Position numbers and translations under genes: made by a program. Positions 31,104-43,074 of a stretch of DNA of 64,000 nt are shown here, in pieces. The stretch is from assembly GCF_029633865.1 (NCBI RefSeq), contig NC_079213.1, positions 87,455,293-87,519,292 of the forward strand, read 5' to 3'. Source of the stretch: Lampris incognitus (taxonomy: Eukaryota > Chordata > Actinopteri > Lampriformes > Lampridae). The notes below the pieces were generated by a model. It was not told the origin of the DNA, made no database searches, and saw nothing but the letters and a program-made list of their open reading frames with translations. Position 1 is the first letter of the stretch; every line of letters starts with the position of its first letter.

Positions 31104-31243
31104 GGTTCGTCACCTAGGGTCCTCGGCTGTTAGAGGACTCGTGCTGTGTGAAAAGCACCTGTAGGAAGTAAGCAACACTCAAACCCGCTGACCGGGCGTG
31201 CTCGTGGCTAGTAGCAATCCGCTTTGTCCCACAGCGGAGGCAC

Positions 31244-31278
31244 GGGGAGGGGGAGGGGGAGGAGGAGGAGGAGGAGGG
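31244..31278 (+). promoter_or_regulatory. G-rich tract, possible G-quadruplex, upstream of REEP6
   Basis: GGGGAGGGGGAGGGGGAGG followed by (AGG)n lies 140-175 bases upstream of the REEP6 start codon, on the non-coding strand. It has enough G-runs for an intramolecular quadruplex. Whether it lies in the 5' UTR or in the promoter cannot be told here. Confidence 0.45.
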
Positions 31279-31684
31279 TAACAAGGACCACAGGGCACGA
31301 TGAGCCAAGAGATCCTGCCTGACGCCAGAAAACTTGGGACCTTTGGTTAAAAAAAAAAGAAGAAAATATCCGTTAGACGTCATGGTTTACTTCGAAGGAG
31401 ATCCTGTTGATGATTGGGACTGTGAATTTTATCATACAACTTTTCATCCAAGGGGGAAAACATCATTTCAGAAGAAAGCCTAACTGCAGGCCTACTATCA
31501 CCGAATTTAGGCAACCTGGTTTGATGCACACGCTCATTATTAATCTACATCTGGTTATATGTATTTTTCATGAAAGAATGAAATTCTTTATATGTTAATG
31601 AAGTTTACTATGGAAAAAAAGTAAAAGTTTTTCCTTGTATCCAGCCGGGATGCAAGTGCAAGCAATTGAAATGAGTGTGCGCAG

Positions 31685-31999
31685 TATTAACATGTATAAA
31701 AACTGTGTACTCTGTGGTGCGAATTCCCCTTACGGGTGTTATGTATATTGTACTGTTTGTACCTTATGAGCCACCGTAGCTTCAGCGGCGATGTAATCAC
31801 GCAGTCTGTCGTGTGCACTTGTACAGTGTGTTCATGAGATTAAAAAATGCGCGGTGGTCACATCTAATGTGAGCTCTGTATAAAAGTGAATGCAAATGCG
31901 TTGTGAAGAAAGAAAATAAATTCACCATCGTTGTTGAAAACAAGTCTGTTTATTTGTAAGTACGCAAAGTATAATCCGCTGAAGAAAAACACCTCAACA
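31685..31999 (+). repeat. 5' LTR of the copia element
   Basis: 315 bp, about 95% identical to 36496-36809. It contains a TATAAAAG at about 31880 and an AATAAA at about 31916, as expected for promoter and polyadenylation signals. Confidence 0.9.
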
Positions 32000-32013
32000 G
32001 GTTATGGGCCCAG
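32000..32013 (+). other. Primer-binding site matching the anticodon arm of initiator tRNA-Met
   Basis: GGTTATGGGCCCAG begins at the first base after the LTR. It is complementary to CTGGGCCCATAACC, the anticodon stem-loop of vertebrate initiator tRNA-Met. Drosophila copia also uses an internal half of this tRNA. Confidence 0.8.
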
Positions 32014-35000
32014 GGATTTCAAGTAAACACAACATTCGGAAGACGTTTACCGCGTAGCTTAAATGAATGGACGGTGCTAAAAGGCCAACGTTATTTCCGA
32101 AAAAGTAAACGGGTTAGCAAAATAGCACGGTGGCTATATTAGCGGGAAAAATCCAGCTAATAGCCATACAGTACGGCACCTAGCTTAGCAGGAAAAAGTT
32201 CGGCTAATAAGTGCATGCAGCAAGCGGGCTACCGGCGGTGAATAACGGTGGAGACTGTTGCAAGTGTAGGCTGTATAACATTACCCTACAACAGAGACGA
32301 CACGCTAGCAAGATGGCTAACAGCATCTCAAAGCATGTCGTCGCAACTCGTCTTCGGTGGAAAGGAAGATAAGTATGACATTTGGGAAATAAGATTCCTT
32401 AGTCATTTGCATTCGTTAAAATTAAAAGACACTATCTTGCATGAGTCTGGCGCAGAGGGAGACGCAGCTAAGTCAGCTGAAGACTTAAAAAGGAATGAGG
32501 ACTGCTATGCTGAATTAGTGAGATGCATAGATGATAAACGCCTTTCCCTGATCCGTCATGACGCGCCAGATGATGGCAGAAAAGCCTTAAAAATATTAAA
32601 AGAACATTATTCGGTTAGAAGCAAGCCGCGGATAATTAGCTTGTATGCTACGCTGTCGAGACTCCGCATGGGTGACAACGAAACGGTCACCGATTACCTT
32701 ATAAGGGCAGAGGACGCTATTTCAGCTTTAAGGGGCGCGAGAGAAGCCATGAGTGAGGGACTGTGCATAGCCATGATCCTAGAAGGGCGCCCTGACTTTT
32801 TCAAGCCGCTTGTAGTTCATGTCACGCAGAATGAAGACAGCGTAACCTTCACAGGTTTCAAGAGAAGGCTGAGAAACTACGAAGAGGCTGAAAGAAGGAG
32901 CGCAGCTGACAGCACGGACAACGTGATGAAGACGGCGACACGACAAGGCCGGCCTTCTACCAAAAGTCCAGGGAATAACAAAAGGGAAGAAACAGCGACC
33001 GTCACATGTTACAGGTGCGGAAGAAAAGGACACAAAGCGAAGGGCTGCAAAGCAAAAGTGTGGTGCAATTACTGCAAGAGGGACAACCACGCCGAGTCCA
33101 TGTGCAGAAGAAAATGACAAGACGATACCAGAAAAGTGTTCGACGAGGATGAGGAGGTCGACGACCAGGACCACGTGTTTGAAGCAAAGCATCGCAAAGA
33201 GGAGAGAAACGACATCCCACAACGGAAGCCCCCGAACAAGGTGAAGATGAAAGGCATCATGGTGGACGGCGGCGCAACGTCGCACATTATTAACGACATA
33301 AAGAAGTTCATCAGCTTCGACAGCTCATTCAAGCCGGGCAGCCATTCGGTCAAGTTACCTGATGGAACAAAATGCAGCGGGATGGCCCAACGCAGAGGAA
33401 AGGCGTTGATCTACCTACGAGGCAGCGAGGGGAAACAACACAGAGCGCAGTTGCGAGACGCTCTGTACATGCCGTCTTACCCCTCTGACATCTTTTCTGT
33501 CGCCAGGGCTACAAATGGAGGAGCGACGATCACATTCAGAAAGGGGGACAGCTATATGGTCACCAAAAACGGTAACACTTTCAACATATATGAAAATGGT
33601 AACCTGCACTATTTCCCTACCTTTGATGAAAATGCAGATCATTGTAAAGCATGGTATGATGTACAAACATGGCATGAGATATTGGGTCATTGTAATCATG
33701 ACGATGTGCAAAAAATTGCAAAGCGTGGTTAAAGGTATGGAGATAAAGGGTGGTACTGCAGGGCCAAAAACAGGTGTGTGAAGTGTGCATAAAAGGAAAA
33801 TGTGTGCAGACAAGAAATCGGGAACCTGACACTAGAGCTAAAAAACCATTAGAATTGGTTCATACTGACATTACAGGCCCAATGCAAACACCAAGCATTG
33901 AAGGATTTAAATATGCCCAATCTTTTACTGATGATTATTCTGGTACAATGATGGTGCACTTCTGAAGTCAAAATGTGACACTGTACAAGCTACAGAACGT
34001 TTTCTGGCTCATATAGCGCCTTACGGTGAAATTAAATGTATTCGGTCAGACAATGGTACTGAATTTACCAGTAAGGAATTCAGAGGGTTAATGACCAAAA
34101 ATAAGATCAGGCATGAAACATCCGCGCCGTACTCCCCTCACCGGAACGGCACAGTGGAGCGAGGGTGGAGAACCCTCGGTGATATGAGCAGATGCCTACT
34201 TATTGAAAGTGGTTTGCCAAATTACTTATGGAATTATGCTATGCAGACGGCAGCATACATAAGAAACAGGTGTTACAATAGGAGAACTAAGAAAACGCCA
34301 TATGAAATGTTCACAGGAAAACTACCAAATGTATCAAAGTTACAAAAGTTTGGACCTGTGTGTTTTCCATATAAACAGGAAAAAGGAAAATTTGAGCCCC
34401 AGTGTGAACAGGGAATTTTCATCGGCTATGACAAAAATAGTCCAGCCTACCTGGTCTATTACCCTGAAATGGAAATGGTCCAAAAACACAGACTAGTGAA
34501 GTTCTCAAACAAAGCAGATAGAAGGGGAACTCAGACATCAGAGTCACACACAGGAGTTGACTACAGTGTGCTGGTACCAGTAGGGGTACCAGAGGTTACA
34601 ACTGGTGACCGCGATGTCAATGATGAAAATGTTGTAAATGAAAATGTAACTGATATGAATTGTGGTGGTACTGAATCATTACCTGAACAGACTGTTGATG
34701 AAACTGTTAACAAAAGGTACCCACCTAGAGACAGGAGGAAACCTGCTCATTTCCAGGAATTCGAAATAGAGGACTCTGAGGAAAGTTTGAACATTTGCAT
34801 TGACTCTTGTTACAGAGCGGTATGCGATACCCCTCAATCCCACCAGGATGACATTGCGTCCACAAAATCCAAACAATGGAAAAACGCAATGAGGGAGGAA
34901 ATGAAATCACTTGAGGCAAATGAAATGTACAGCCTCACAGCATTGCCCCCAGGTAAAAGTGCAGTGGGGGGAAAATGGGTTTTTGCTTTGAAACGGGACA

Positions 35001-36495
35001 TTGATGGTTCTGAAAAATACAAAGCGAGGTACGTAGCTAAAGGCTACAGTCAAAAACAAGGGACTGATTATGATGAAACATTCTCACCAACTGCTGATAT
35101 GTCCAGTGTAAGGGTCATTATGCAGAAGGCTGCACAAGAAAGTTTAATTTTGCACCAAATGGATGTAAAAACAGCGTATTTACACGCGCCGATTGATTGT
35201 GAATTGTATATAGAGCAGCCGGAAGGGTTTGTGAAAAAGTCGACCTCAGGTGAAACACTTGTATGCAAACTTAACAAGTCACTTTATGGTCTTAAGCAAT
35301 CTGGTAGAAACTGGAATGCACTATTACATGCTTGTCTATGTGACATGGTTTCAAACAAAATCCCGCAGATCACTGTGTATTCAAAAGTGAGCCAAAATTA
35401 AAAAGTGATCTTACTGATCTGGGTTGATGACCTCATTATAGCAGCTAGCAATGAGGCCATATTGCAAAATGTAAAGAAAATGCTCACACAGAGGTTTGAA
35501 ATGAAGGATCTAGGTAAATTAAAGCATTTCTTAGGCATAGAGTTCACCCAGACAGAAGGGCAAGTCAAAATGTCGAAAACGAGATATGCCAAAAAATTTT
35601 GGAAAGGTTTGGAATGCAGGAGTGTAGAGTAAGAGAAACTCCTTGCGAACCAAAACTTGAATTTTCAGAAAATTCTGAAAAGATGCAAAATCCAAAAGAA
35701 TACAGAGAAGCAGTGGGTAGTTTGCTTTACTTATCCACGTGCACCAGGCCTGACCTGAGCTATGTTGTCAGTAGCCTATCTAGACATTTAGCAGAACCTA
35801 CTGAAGAACATTGGAAAACTGTAAGACATGTTTTCAGATATCTTGACTTGAAGGTACAACAAATCAGGAACTGACCTTTTAAAAGGGATGACAAAAATAC
35901 TCTAAGACTAAGAGTGTTCACTGATGCTGACTGGGCATCAGATGCCTCCGACAGATGCAGCACTACAGGGTTTTGTGTCAATCTAAGTGAGGGAAGTGGT
36001 TTAATTTCATGGAAAACCAGAAAACAACAAACAGTAGCTCTGTCCACTTGCGAAGCGGAATATACGTATGTCTCTAGCAGCTGCAATCCAGGAGTGCCTT
36101 TATTTGGAGCAGTTACTAGAGAACCTGGACAACTACAAATATGGTCAGATCAAAATCTACAAAGACAATCAGGGCACTATAGCAATCGCTAAAAACCCAG
36201 TACATCGACAAAGGTGTAAACATATCAATATTAAATACCACTTCATTAGAGAAATTGTGAACAGTGGTAGAGTGATTTTGGAGTACTGTCCCGCAGAGCT
36301 GATGGTGGCAGATCTGATGACTAAACCAGCAATCAAGCTGAAACTGAGAAAGTTTAGTCAGGACATATTTGGCACTTAGATTGTGGTTAGCGCACAGAGC
36401 ACGGTGCTTTTGTTTACATTATTAAGGTAAAGAAGGGACCTTATTTTTGTTGTTTATTTCCAGGTGAACCCCAGTAAGCCAAATTCGAGTGGGGG

Positions 36496-36809
36496 TGTTA
36501 ACATGTATAAAAACTGTGTACTCTGGTGCGAATTTCCCTTACGGGTGTTTTGCATATTGTACTGTTTGTACCTTATGAGCCACCGTAGGTTCAGCGGTGA
36601 TGTAATCACGCAGTCTGGCATGTGCACTTGTACAGTGTGTGCATGAGATATAAAAAAAGCGCGGTGGTCACATCTAATGTGAGCTCTGTATAAAAGTGAA
36701 TGCAAATGCATTGTGAAGAAAGAAAATAAATTCACCATTGTATTTGAAAACAAGTCTGTTTATTTGTAAGTATGCAAAGTATAATCCGCTGAAGAAAAAC
36801 ACCTCAACA
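36496..36809 (+). repeat. 3' LTR of the copia element
   Basis: 314 bp, preceded by a GAGTGGGGG purine tract. Confidence 0.9.
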
Positions 36810-36831
36810 GGGGGGTAGCTTGGGACGCCGC

Positions 36832-37035
36832 ACCCGGGACGCGAATCCGTATCTCCCACCCGGCAAGCGACAACGTTAACCAGTCGACTAAAGGATCCAT
36901 GCCGTTAACCATGGGCCAAAGTGTCTACTTATCCATGCACGTTACACTCAGCCGGACCCTTTGGTCGACTGGTTAACGTTGTCGCTTGCGGTATGGGACA
37001 CACGGGTTCGCGTCCTGACTGTGGCAATGGTCTCC
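36832..37035. repeat. Two tRNA-like heads in inverted orientation
   Basis: At 36957-37035 the plus strand reads CTTTGGTCGACTGGTTAACG, then GGGTTCGCGTCC, like A-box and B-box sequences. At 36900-36832 the minus strand reads the same (TTTAGTCGACTGGTTAACG, then GGATTCGCGTCC). The pair forms an inverted repeat of about 65 bases per arm. It looks like a SINE head duplicated head to head. Confidence 0.6.
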
Positions 37036-37061
37036 CAGACTGCCCCCCGAATTTGCTACAA

Positions 37062-37065
<4 letters not shown>

Positions 37066-37129
<64 letters not shown>
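37066..37129 (+). repeat. (GT)n(AT)n microsatellite
   Basis: GTGTGT run followed by about 26 AT units. Confidence 0.95.
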
Positions 37130-37132
<3 letters not shown>

Positions 37133-37440
37133 TGCTATACTTACATCACTTGGTCCCAAGATCAGCCCAGGACTTGCAGATGGTTTTTCAACTTTACAGA
37201 GGCAAACTTACAAACGTGGTACAGGGTTTAGTTGCTCTTTCTATACCGCTGACGGGGACTGGTAGGCAGCTTGCAGGTAATCCTTCCTGATCAGCAAAGT
37301 AAACTGAGGCAGATCTCTCCCTCAGAGAGCAGTACCTATAGTCCCCAAACATGCACCACGGACAACAATGCAGTTTTCATTCCAGCACTGATGTCATATG
37401 ACTTTCGTTCATTGGGCTGATTACCAAACTCATCTATAGT
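37130..37440. repeat. Unassigned 0.3-kb repeat, copy 2
   Basis: About 93% identical to 30349-30672. It begins right after the AT run, which suggests the microsatellite is part of, or grew at, the element edge. Confidence 0.8.
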
Positions 37441-37507
37441 ATAATAATGATCACAGATGAAGAGGCTCGGTAGCCTTTGGCTAATGGGACCCGTTAGCCC
37501 CGTTAGC

Positions 37508-37593
37508 CCCAACGGACAACTGCATGGTTGTCCGTGGTGCATGTCTGGGTACTATAGGTATAGCTCTCTGAGGGAGAGATCTGCCTCAGTTTA

Positions 37594-37597
<4 letters not shown>
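37508..37597. repeat. Inverted partial copy of the unassigned repeat
   Basis: Reads as the reverse complement of about 37284-37375 (shared TCTGAGGGAGAGATCTGCC and TCCGTGGTGCATG blocks). With copy 2 it can form a long hairpin with a 130-base loop. Confidence 0.75.
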
Positions 37598-37658
<61 letters not shown>

Positions 37659-37663
37659 TACAT

Positions 37664-37733
<70 letters not shown>

Positions 37734-37745
37734 ATATATATGTAG
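37596..37745 (+). repeat. Compound (AT)n(CA)n(AT)n microsatellite
   Basis: About 30 AT units, then about 17 CA units, then TATATG-rich repeats. Confidence 0.95.
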
Positions 37746-39981
37746 TATATGGGGGTGAGTATGCCTGCTGGTGATATGATCACTCACTAGTCTTGCTAAA
37801 TGAACATTCGGGTTTTGTCATACAACTGTCGTGGCCTGTGTTTGGGCCAGAGCGCAGGGGATAAAGCTCGCCGCATAGTTGTTGAAAACCTTTTGGAGAA
37901 CTGTGACATATTATGTATGCAAGAGACATTTTTAGCAAAGCAAGAGCTGGAAAAACTAAACTCCTTCAATGAGAACTTTCGTGGGGCTGGGGAGTCTACA
38001 ACTGACCTTGGCGTGGGAATAGTCAGAGGCAGGATACCAGGGGGTGTGGCTATTCTATGGAATAAGAAGCTTGACTCATTGATAAATGTGGTTAGGCTTG
38101 GTGTTGACTGGTGCATTGCAATACAGTTTACTCACAATGACAGGGAATTCTTTATCCTAAATGTGTATACACCCTATGAATGCCTGCAGAATGAGGATGA
38201 ATATTTAAATAGGCTTGCATTCATCAATTCCTTTATTCAAGATAATACTTTTTCCAGTGTGTACGTCATTGGGGATTTGAATGCTGATATCTCAGACAGT
38301 AATTCGTTATTTGCTAATCACATGGTTCAGTTCTGTCAAGATAATAATCTTACGTATATTGTCAAGGAAAGTCTTGTTGCCTACAAATACCTTTACATAC
38401 ATAAGTGAGGCTTGGCACACTATGTCATGGCTGGACCACTGAATTTGCACTGCTGATGCACATGCCTCGTTGGGGAGTATGGATATTATGTATGGGGCAG
38501 CAACGACTGATCACATACCTCTTGCTATGGCTATAAATGTTGAACATCTGCCTGTGTTGTCTAGTAATGGAGATGGTGGTAATGCAGAAAAGTTGGACTG
38601 GTCAGCTCTTACAAAGGAGGACATCTTAGCCTATCATGCCCGTACAGATGAAACCTTGGGTAATATACATCTGCTTAGAGATGCAGTTATGTGCAGAGAC
38701 ATTAATTGTAAGGATATGAGGCATAGGAGAGATTTCTGCTGCATGGATGATGATATTGTTAGTACGCTGTATGAAGATAGTAAGCCCTACTACAAGTATA
38801 AGAATAAGACACATAACATCAGGTCTGGTTGGAACAAGTATGTCGCTGGGTATCATGAAGAAGCACGTGAAGCCTTTAAATCATGGGCTATGGCAGGCAA
38901 ACCCAGACAAGGGGCCTGAGCTTGAACACAAGAAGCTCACTAATGCAAGATACAAGTACGCCATTCGCTTCATCTGTAAAAATGAGCAAGCCATGAGGGC
39001 AGATTCCATGGCTAAGAAGCTGCTAAGAAATGATCCTGCTAATTTTTGGAAAGAAGTGAGAGCTCTCAACAACTATAAAACATCTCTACCATGCACTGTT
39101 GATGGTATCTCCGGTACAGACAATATTGCTGAGTTATGGCGACAGCATTATAGTACCTTATTCAATTGTGTCCACAGTGATCTGTATAAGGTGGGCAATA
39201 TTGAGAGTGATGATTCAATGGTGATCATGTCACACGAGGTGTACCAAGCTATAAACAAGCAGTCTGTTAACAAGGCAAGTGGCTTAGATCATATTACTGC
39301 TGAACACCTTAAATATGCCAGTCGAAGTTTAGCTCCTCTCCTTGTTATCTGTTTTACTGGCTTCATGGTTCATGGCTTGTTAGACTCAATGTTGTCTGTA
39401 CTGTTAGTGCCAGGCATTAAGGACAAAGCTGGTAAAGTATGCAGCCTAGAGAACTACAGGCCTATAGCTCTAGCTAGCATACTGTCAAAAGTCCTAGAAA
39501 GAATACCACAGATAACCGGTTTGGTTTTAAAGCTAGACATGGCACTGATTTATGTATATATGCTTTAAAGGAAATTGTAAACAAATACAGAGGCCAAAAC
39601 TCACCGGTTCTTATGTGTTTTATTGATGCTTCTAAAGCTTTTGATCGTGTTAATCATAGAAAGTTGTTTGTTAAATTGAGTCAAAGAGGGGTGCCTAAAT
39701 ACATTGTGAGAATTCTGGCTTATTGGTATGCCCACCAGACTATGCAGGGGAAATGGGGTAATAGTATTTCAGCCCCATTTGGGGTTAGCAGTGGTGTCAG
39801 ACAAGGGGGAATTCTGTCTCCAGTTCTCTACAATTTATATATTGATGATTTGTCCAAGCAGCTGAAAGCTTGTAACACTGGGTGCATGACCGGTAATACC
39901 TTGGTGAACCATACTATGTATGCAGATGTCCTTGTCATTCTTAGTCCCTGTAGTGCTGGTCTCCAGCAGCTCCTTGATATA

Positions 39982-41202
39982 CACTCACTGGCCACTTTAT
40001 TAGGTACACCTTGCTAGTACCGGGTTGGACCCCCTTTTGCCTTCAGAACTGCCTTAATCCTTCGTGGCATAGATTCAACAAGGTACTGGAAACATTCCTC
40101 AGAGAGTTTGGTCCATATTGACATGATGGCATCACGCAGTTGCTGCAGATTTGTCGGCTGCACATCCATGATGCGAATCTCCCGTTCCACCACATCCCAA
40201 AGGTGCTCTATTGGATTGAGAACTGGTGACTGTGGAGGCCATTTGAGTACAGTGGATACATTGTCATGTTCAAGAAACCAGTCTGAGATGATTCGAGCTT
40301 TATGACATGGCGCGTTATCCTGCTGGAAGTAGACATCAGAAGATAGGAACACTGTGGTCATAAAGGGATGGACATGGTCAGCAACAATACTCAGGTAGGC
40401 TGTGGCGTTGACACGATGCTCAATTGGTACTAAGGGGCCCAAAGTGTGCCAAGAAAATATCCCCCACACCATTACACCACCACCACCAGCCTGAACCGTT
40501 GATACAAGGCAGGATGGATCCATGCTTTCATGTTGTTGACGCCAAATTCTGACCCTACCATCCGAATGTCGCAGCAGAAATCGAGACTCATCAGACCAGG
40601 CAACGTTTTTCCAATCTTCTATTGTCCAATTTTGGTGAGCCTGTGCGAATTGTCGCCTCAGTTTCCTGTTCTTAGCTGACAGGAGTGGCACCAGGTGTGG
40701 TCTTCTGCTGCTGTAGCCCATCTGCCTCAAGGTTCGACGTGTTGTGCGTTCAGTGATGCTCTTCTGCATACCTCGGTTGTAATGAGTGGTTATTTGAGTT
40801 ACTGTTGCCTTTCTATCAGCTCGAACCAGTCTGGCCATTCTCCTCTGACCTCTGGCATCAACAAGGCATTTTTGCCCAACAGAACTGCCGCTCACTGGAT
40901 ATTTTCTCTTTTTCGGACCATTCTCTGAAAACCCTAGAGAAGGTTGTGCGTGAAAATCCCAGTAGATCAGCAGTTTCTGAAATACTCAGACCAGCCCGTC
41001 TGGCACCAACAACCATGCCACGTTCAAAGTCACTTAAATCACCTTTCTTCCCCATTCTGATGCTCGGTTTGAACTGCAGCAGATCGTCTTGACCATGTCT
41101 ACATGCCTAAATGCATTGAGTTGCTGCCATGTGATTGGCTGATTAGAAATTTGCATTAACGAGCAGTTGGACAGGTGTGCCTAATAAAGTGGCCGGTGAG
41201 TG
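39982..41202 (-). mobile_element. Tc1/mariner transposon inserted in the LINE
   Basis: Inverted ends CACTCACTGGCCACTTTATT (left) and AATAAAGTGGCCGGTGAGTG (right) are flanked by the expected TA duplications at 39980-39981 and 41203-41204. The element is 1221 bp and carries one transposase gene on the minus strand. Because the LINE sequence picks up again on the other side, the Tc1 is younger than the LINE. Confidence 0.95.
40014..41055 (-). pseudogene. Tc1 transposase with one frameshift
   Basis: The N-terminal part starts at 41055 (MGKKGDLSDFERGMVVGA) with the helix-turn-helix DNA-binding domain (ISETADLLGFSRTT). Near 40890 the frame shifts by one step and continues to the stop at 40014 (KCLVDARGQRRMARLV onwards). 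The second helix-turn-helix, then the DD34E catalytic triad, are all present: WSDESRF, QQDNAPCH and NPIEHLWD. The protein ends VLKAKGGPTRY. Length is about 345 residues, normal for Tc1. Apart from the frameshift the gene looks recent. It would cut and paste the element at TA sites if expressed. The family is a fish Tc1 lineage present in many species. Confidence 0.9.
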
Positions 41203-41940
41203 TATGTTCTGTGTATGGTGTGGAGCACGATATCAAATACAATGCTACTAAGAGTGTTGTCATGATCTGCAGAACCAAAGAGGTCAATCATCTAAAATTT
41301 CCTGATTTTAAATTGTCTGATAGTAATCTTGGGGTATGTAATAAGGTGAAATATCTTGGGCACTATATTACTGAACAAATGACAGACGATGATGATATTT
41401 ATAGGCAATGCCGCATGATGTGTGCACAAGCAAACACTCTGTCACGCAAGTTTGGTATGCGTTCAGTTTGTGTGAAGATGTCTCTGTTCAGAGCATATTG
41501 TACAACACTCTATATTTGCACACCTGTGGTCAAACTATAAGAAAGCAAGCTTACAGAGGCTTCGGGTAGCTTATAATGATGCCATGAGAATACAGCTAAA
41601 AGATCTAGATGGTGTAGTGCAAGTGAAATGTTTGTGGCTGCAGGAGTCAGGACCTTTCAGGCTCTTCTAAGAAATCTTATGTATAAATTGATTTACCGGC
41701 TCAATGACTGATAATGTAATCATCAAGAGTTTGACTAATATAAGATTCAGTGCCACATGCTACCAATCCCGGCTGTGGGACCACTGGTATAGCTGCCTTT
41801 TTTCAACACACTGACTTGTTCCATTTATGTCATTTTATTGTGTTTACTCTGTGCATTGCCTAGAGTTTGTCTTTTACCTATTTGTCTTTGTCTGTTATGG
41901 ACCCTGAGTCTGCAATAACGTTTTTGAATTGAATTGAATA

Positions 41941-43074
41941 TATATATTTATATCCTTGTTAACATGTACTTTCTCAAAATGACAATAGGTGTCACCAAAC
42001 AGCAAGCATCAAACATATGCCTAGACGTAACAACAGGTTACTGTTGTTAGTTCTAAGCATACATGTTCAATACTCTACATATGGGATTCTCAATGGCGTA
42101 CGTTTACTACACCGGTGGAGGTCGCTTCAGTCATTGCTCACACCTGGACCGTGATTCCTATAACACAACTCCTTTCAGTAATTCCCGCAATTCCAAAACA
42201 GGACACCGCAACAGGGCTCCCATTCTTTCTAGAAAACAATTTTCCAGGACTTTACAAGTACATTTTTCATGACGTTTGCATGAATAAACATGAAAGCTAT
42301 TGACTGTCAGTGGATTGCTCAGCAGTCTGAATGGACTGTAACTTTTAGCAGGTTAGTGACCACAACCCCCAAACTTAAAGCACCGATCTGCAATTTCTAC
42401 TAGAAATATGAATAAAATATATTCGAAAAAAAATACGCTGAAAGCAGTGGATGTCACGTCTATGTGATCATAGTGGATAAAAAAATCAAACATTACAAAT
42501 TTTCCATTACCTCAACACTGTTTATAGAACATTTGATCAATTGTGTAATTTTCGAGGTGTTGACCGTGACTGGAAAACTAATTTCTAGTTTTTCCATGAC
42601 GATTGGGAACACTGACAAAGCCACACGTTTGGCCATTCACGCCCATTCTACCCATAATGCGTTAGATGGCAGTATGTATGTCAGTCCTGAGATTCGTTGA
42701 AATGTGTCTGTTGATCAAACTGAATTTGGCAATTTGGAATAAAATGACGAGTGTACCAGAAGCCGGCACGACTAGATGCGAACAGTCCAAATGCTGGGCA
42801 CAAAGTGGATTTTTTTTGGGGACAGAACGCTTGCAGTTTCGCTCTTTCCCACTAGTCGGCGTATAAGGACACGTAATATGCTTGAAACGAGAGAACGAAT
42901 TGATGCAGGCATGGCCAATGGGCAGAGGGGAAACCGCTGGACCTTCAAGGTATTCAGTGAATACCCAAGAAAAAAAAACCATTGAAATAATTTTTGTACT
43001 CCTAATAAATGTTTAATTATTTTCATTCACTGAAATAATAGTAATAATTTCTAGATCATTGTTGTAAACTTAAA
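41941..43074. other. Repeat-rich intergenic DNA, unassigned
   Basis: Contains AT-rich sequence and short phrases that look like old repeats (AAAGCACCGATCTGCAA near 42378). No gene or clear element ends are seen. Confidence 0.4.

Larger units (their letters stand above)
31685..36809 (+). mobile_element. Ty1/copia LTR retrotransposon (fossil, full structure)
   Basis: LTRs lie at 31685-31999 and 36496-36809 (315 and 314 bp, TG/TA...CA). A primer site abuts the 5' LTR and a purine tract (GAGTGGGGG) the 3' LTR. Parts in order are gag with a CCHC knuckle (about 32248-33115; CYRCGRKGHKAKGC), protease (about 33240-33500; MVDGGATSH), integrase (about 33640-34450), reverse transcriptase (about 34870-35720; LIWVDDLIIAAS) and RNase H (about 35900-36350; KHINIKYHFIRE). 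Integrase before reverse transcriptase makes it Ty1/copia. It is broken, with a handful of breaks. LTRs differ by roughly 5%, so it is older than the other LTR elements here. No matching target duplication was found. Confidence 0.92.
37796..41940 (+). mobile_element. Decayed LINE with APE-type endonuclease and reverse transcriptase, split by a Tc1 element
   Basis: Positions 37800-38370 encode an exonuclease/endonuclease/phosphatase domain (VLSYNCRGL at the start, CMQETFL, then VYVIGDLNADIS), so this is an APE-type LINE. The reverse transcriptase follows: NYRPIALASILSKVLER near 39455, FIDASKAFDRVNH near 39610, VRQGGILSPVLYNLYIDDLS near 39797. The active-site box reads YADV where YADD is expected. 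After the Tc1 insertion the frame resumes near 41213 (IKYNATKSVV, KYLGHYI). Several frameshifts and stops are present, so it is dead. The 3' end is (TTGAA)n at about 41920-41940. ORF1 is not visible, so it may be 5' truncated. The clade is not certain (CR1/Jockey group in the broad sense). Confidence 0.85.

Noticed and set aside
36957-37035. A functional tRNA gene
   Set aside because: A-box and B-box are recognisable but the cloverleaf stems do not pair properly and an inverted twin lies alongside; it is a SINE head.
37066-37745. Regularly spaced repeats that could suggest a CRISPR or satellite array
   Set aside because: They are simple AT, GT and CA microsatellites with no spacer structure, in vertebrate DNA.
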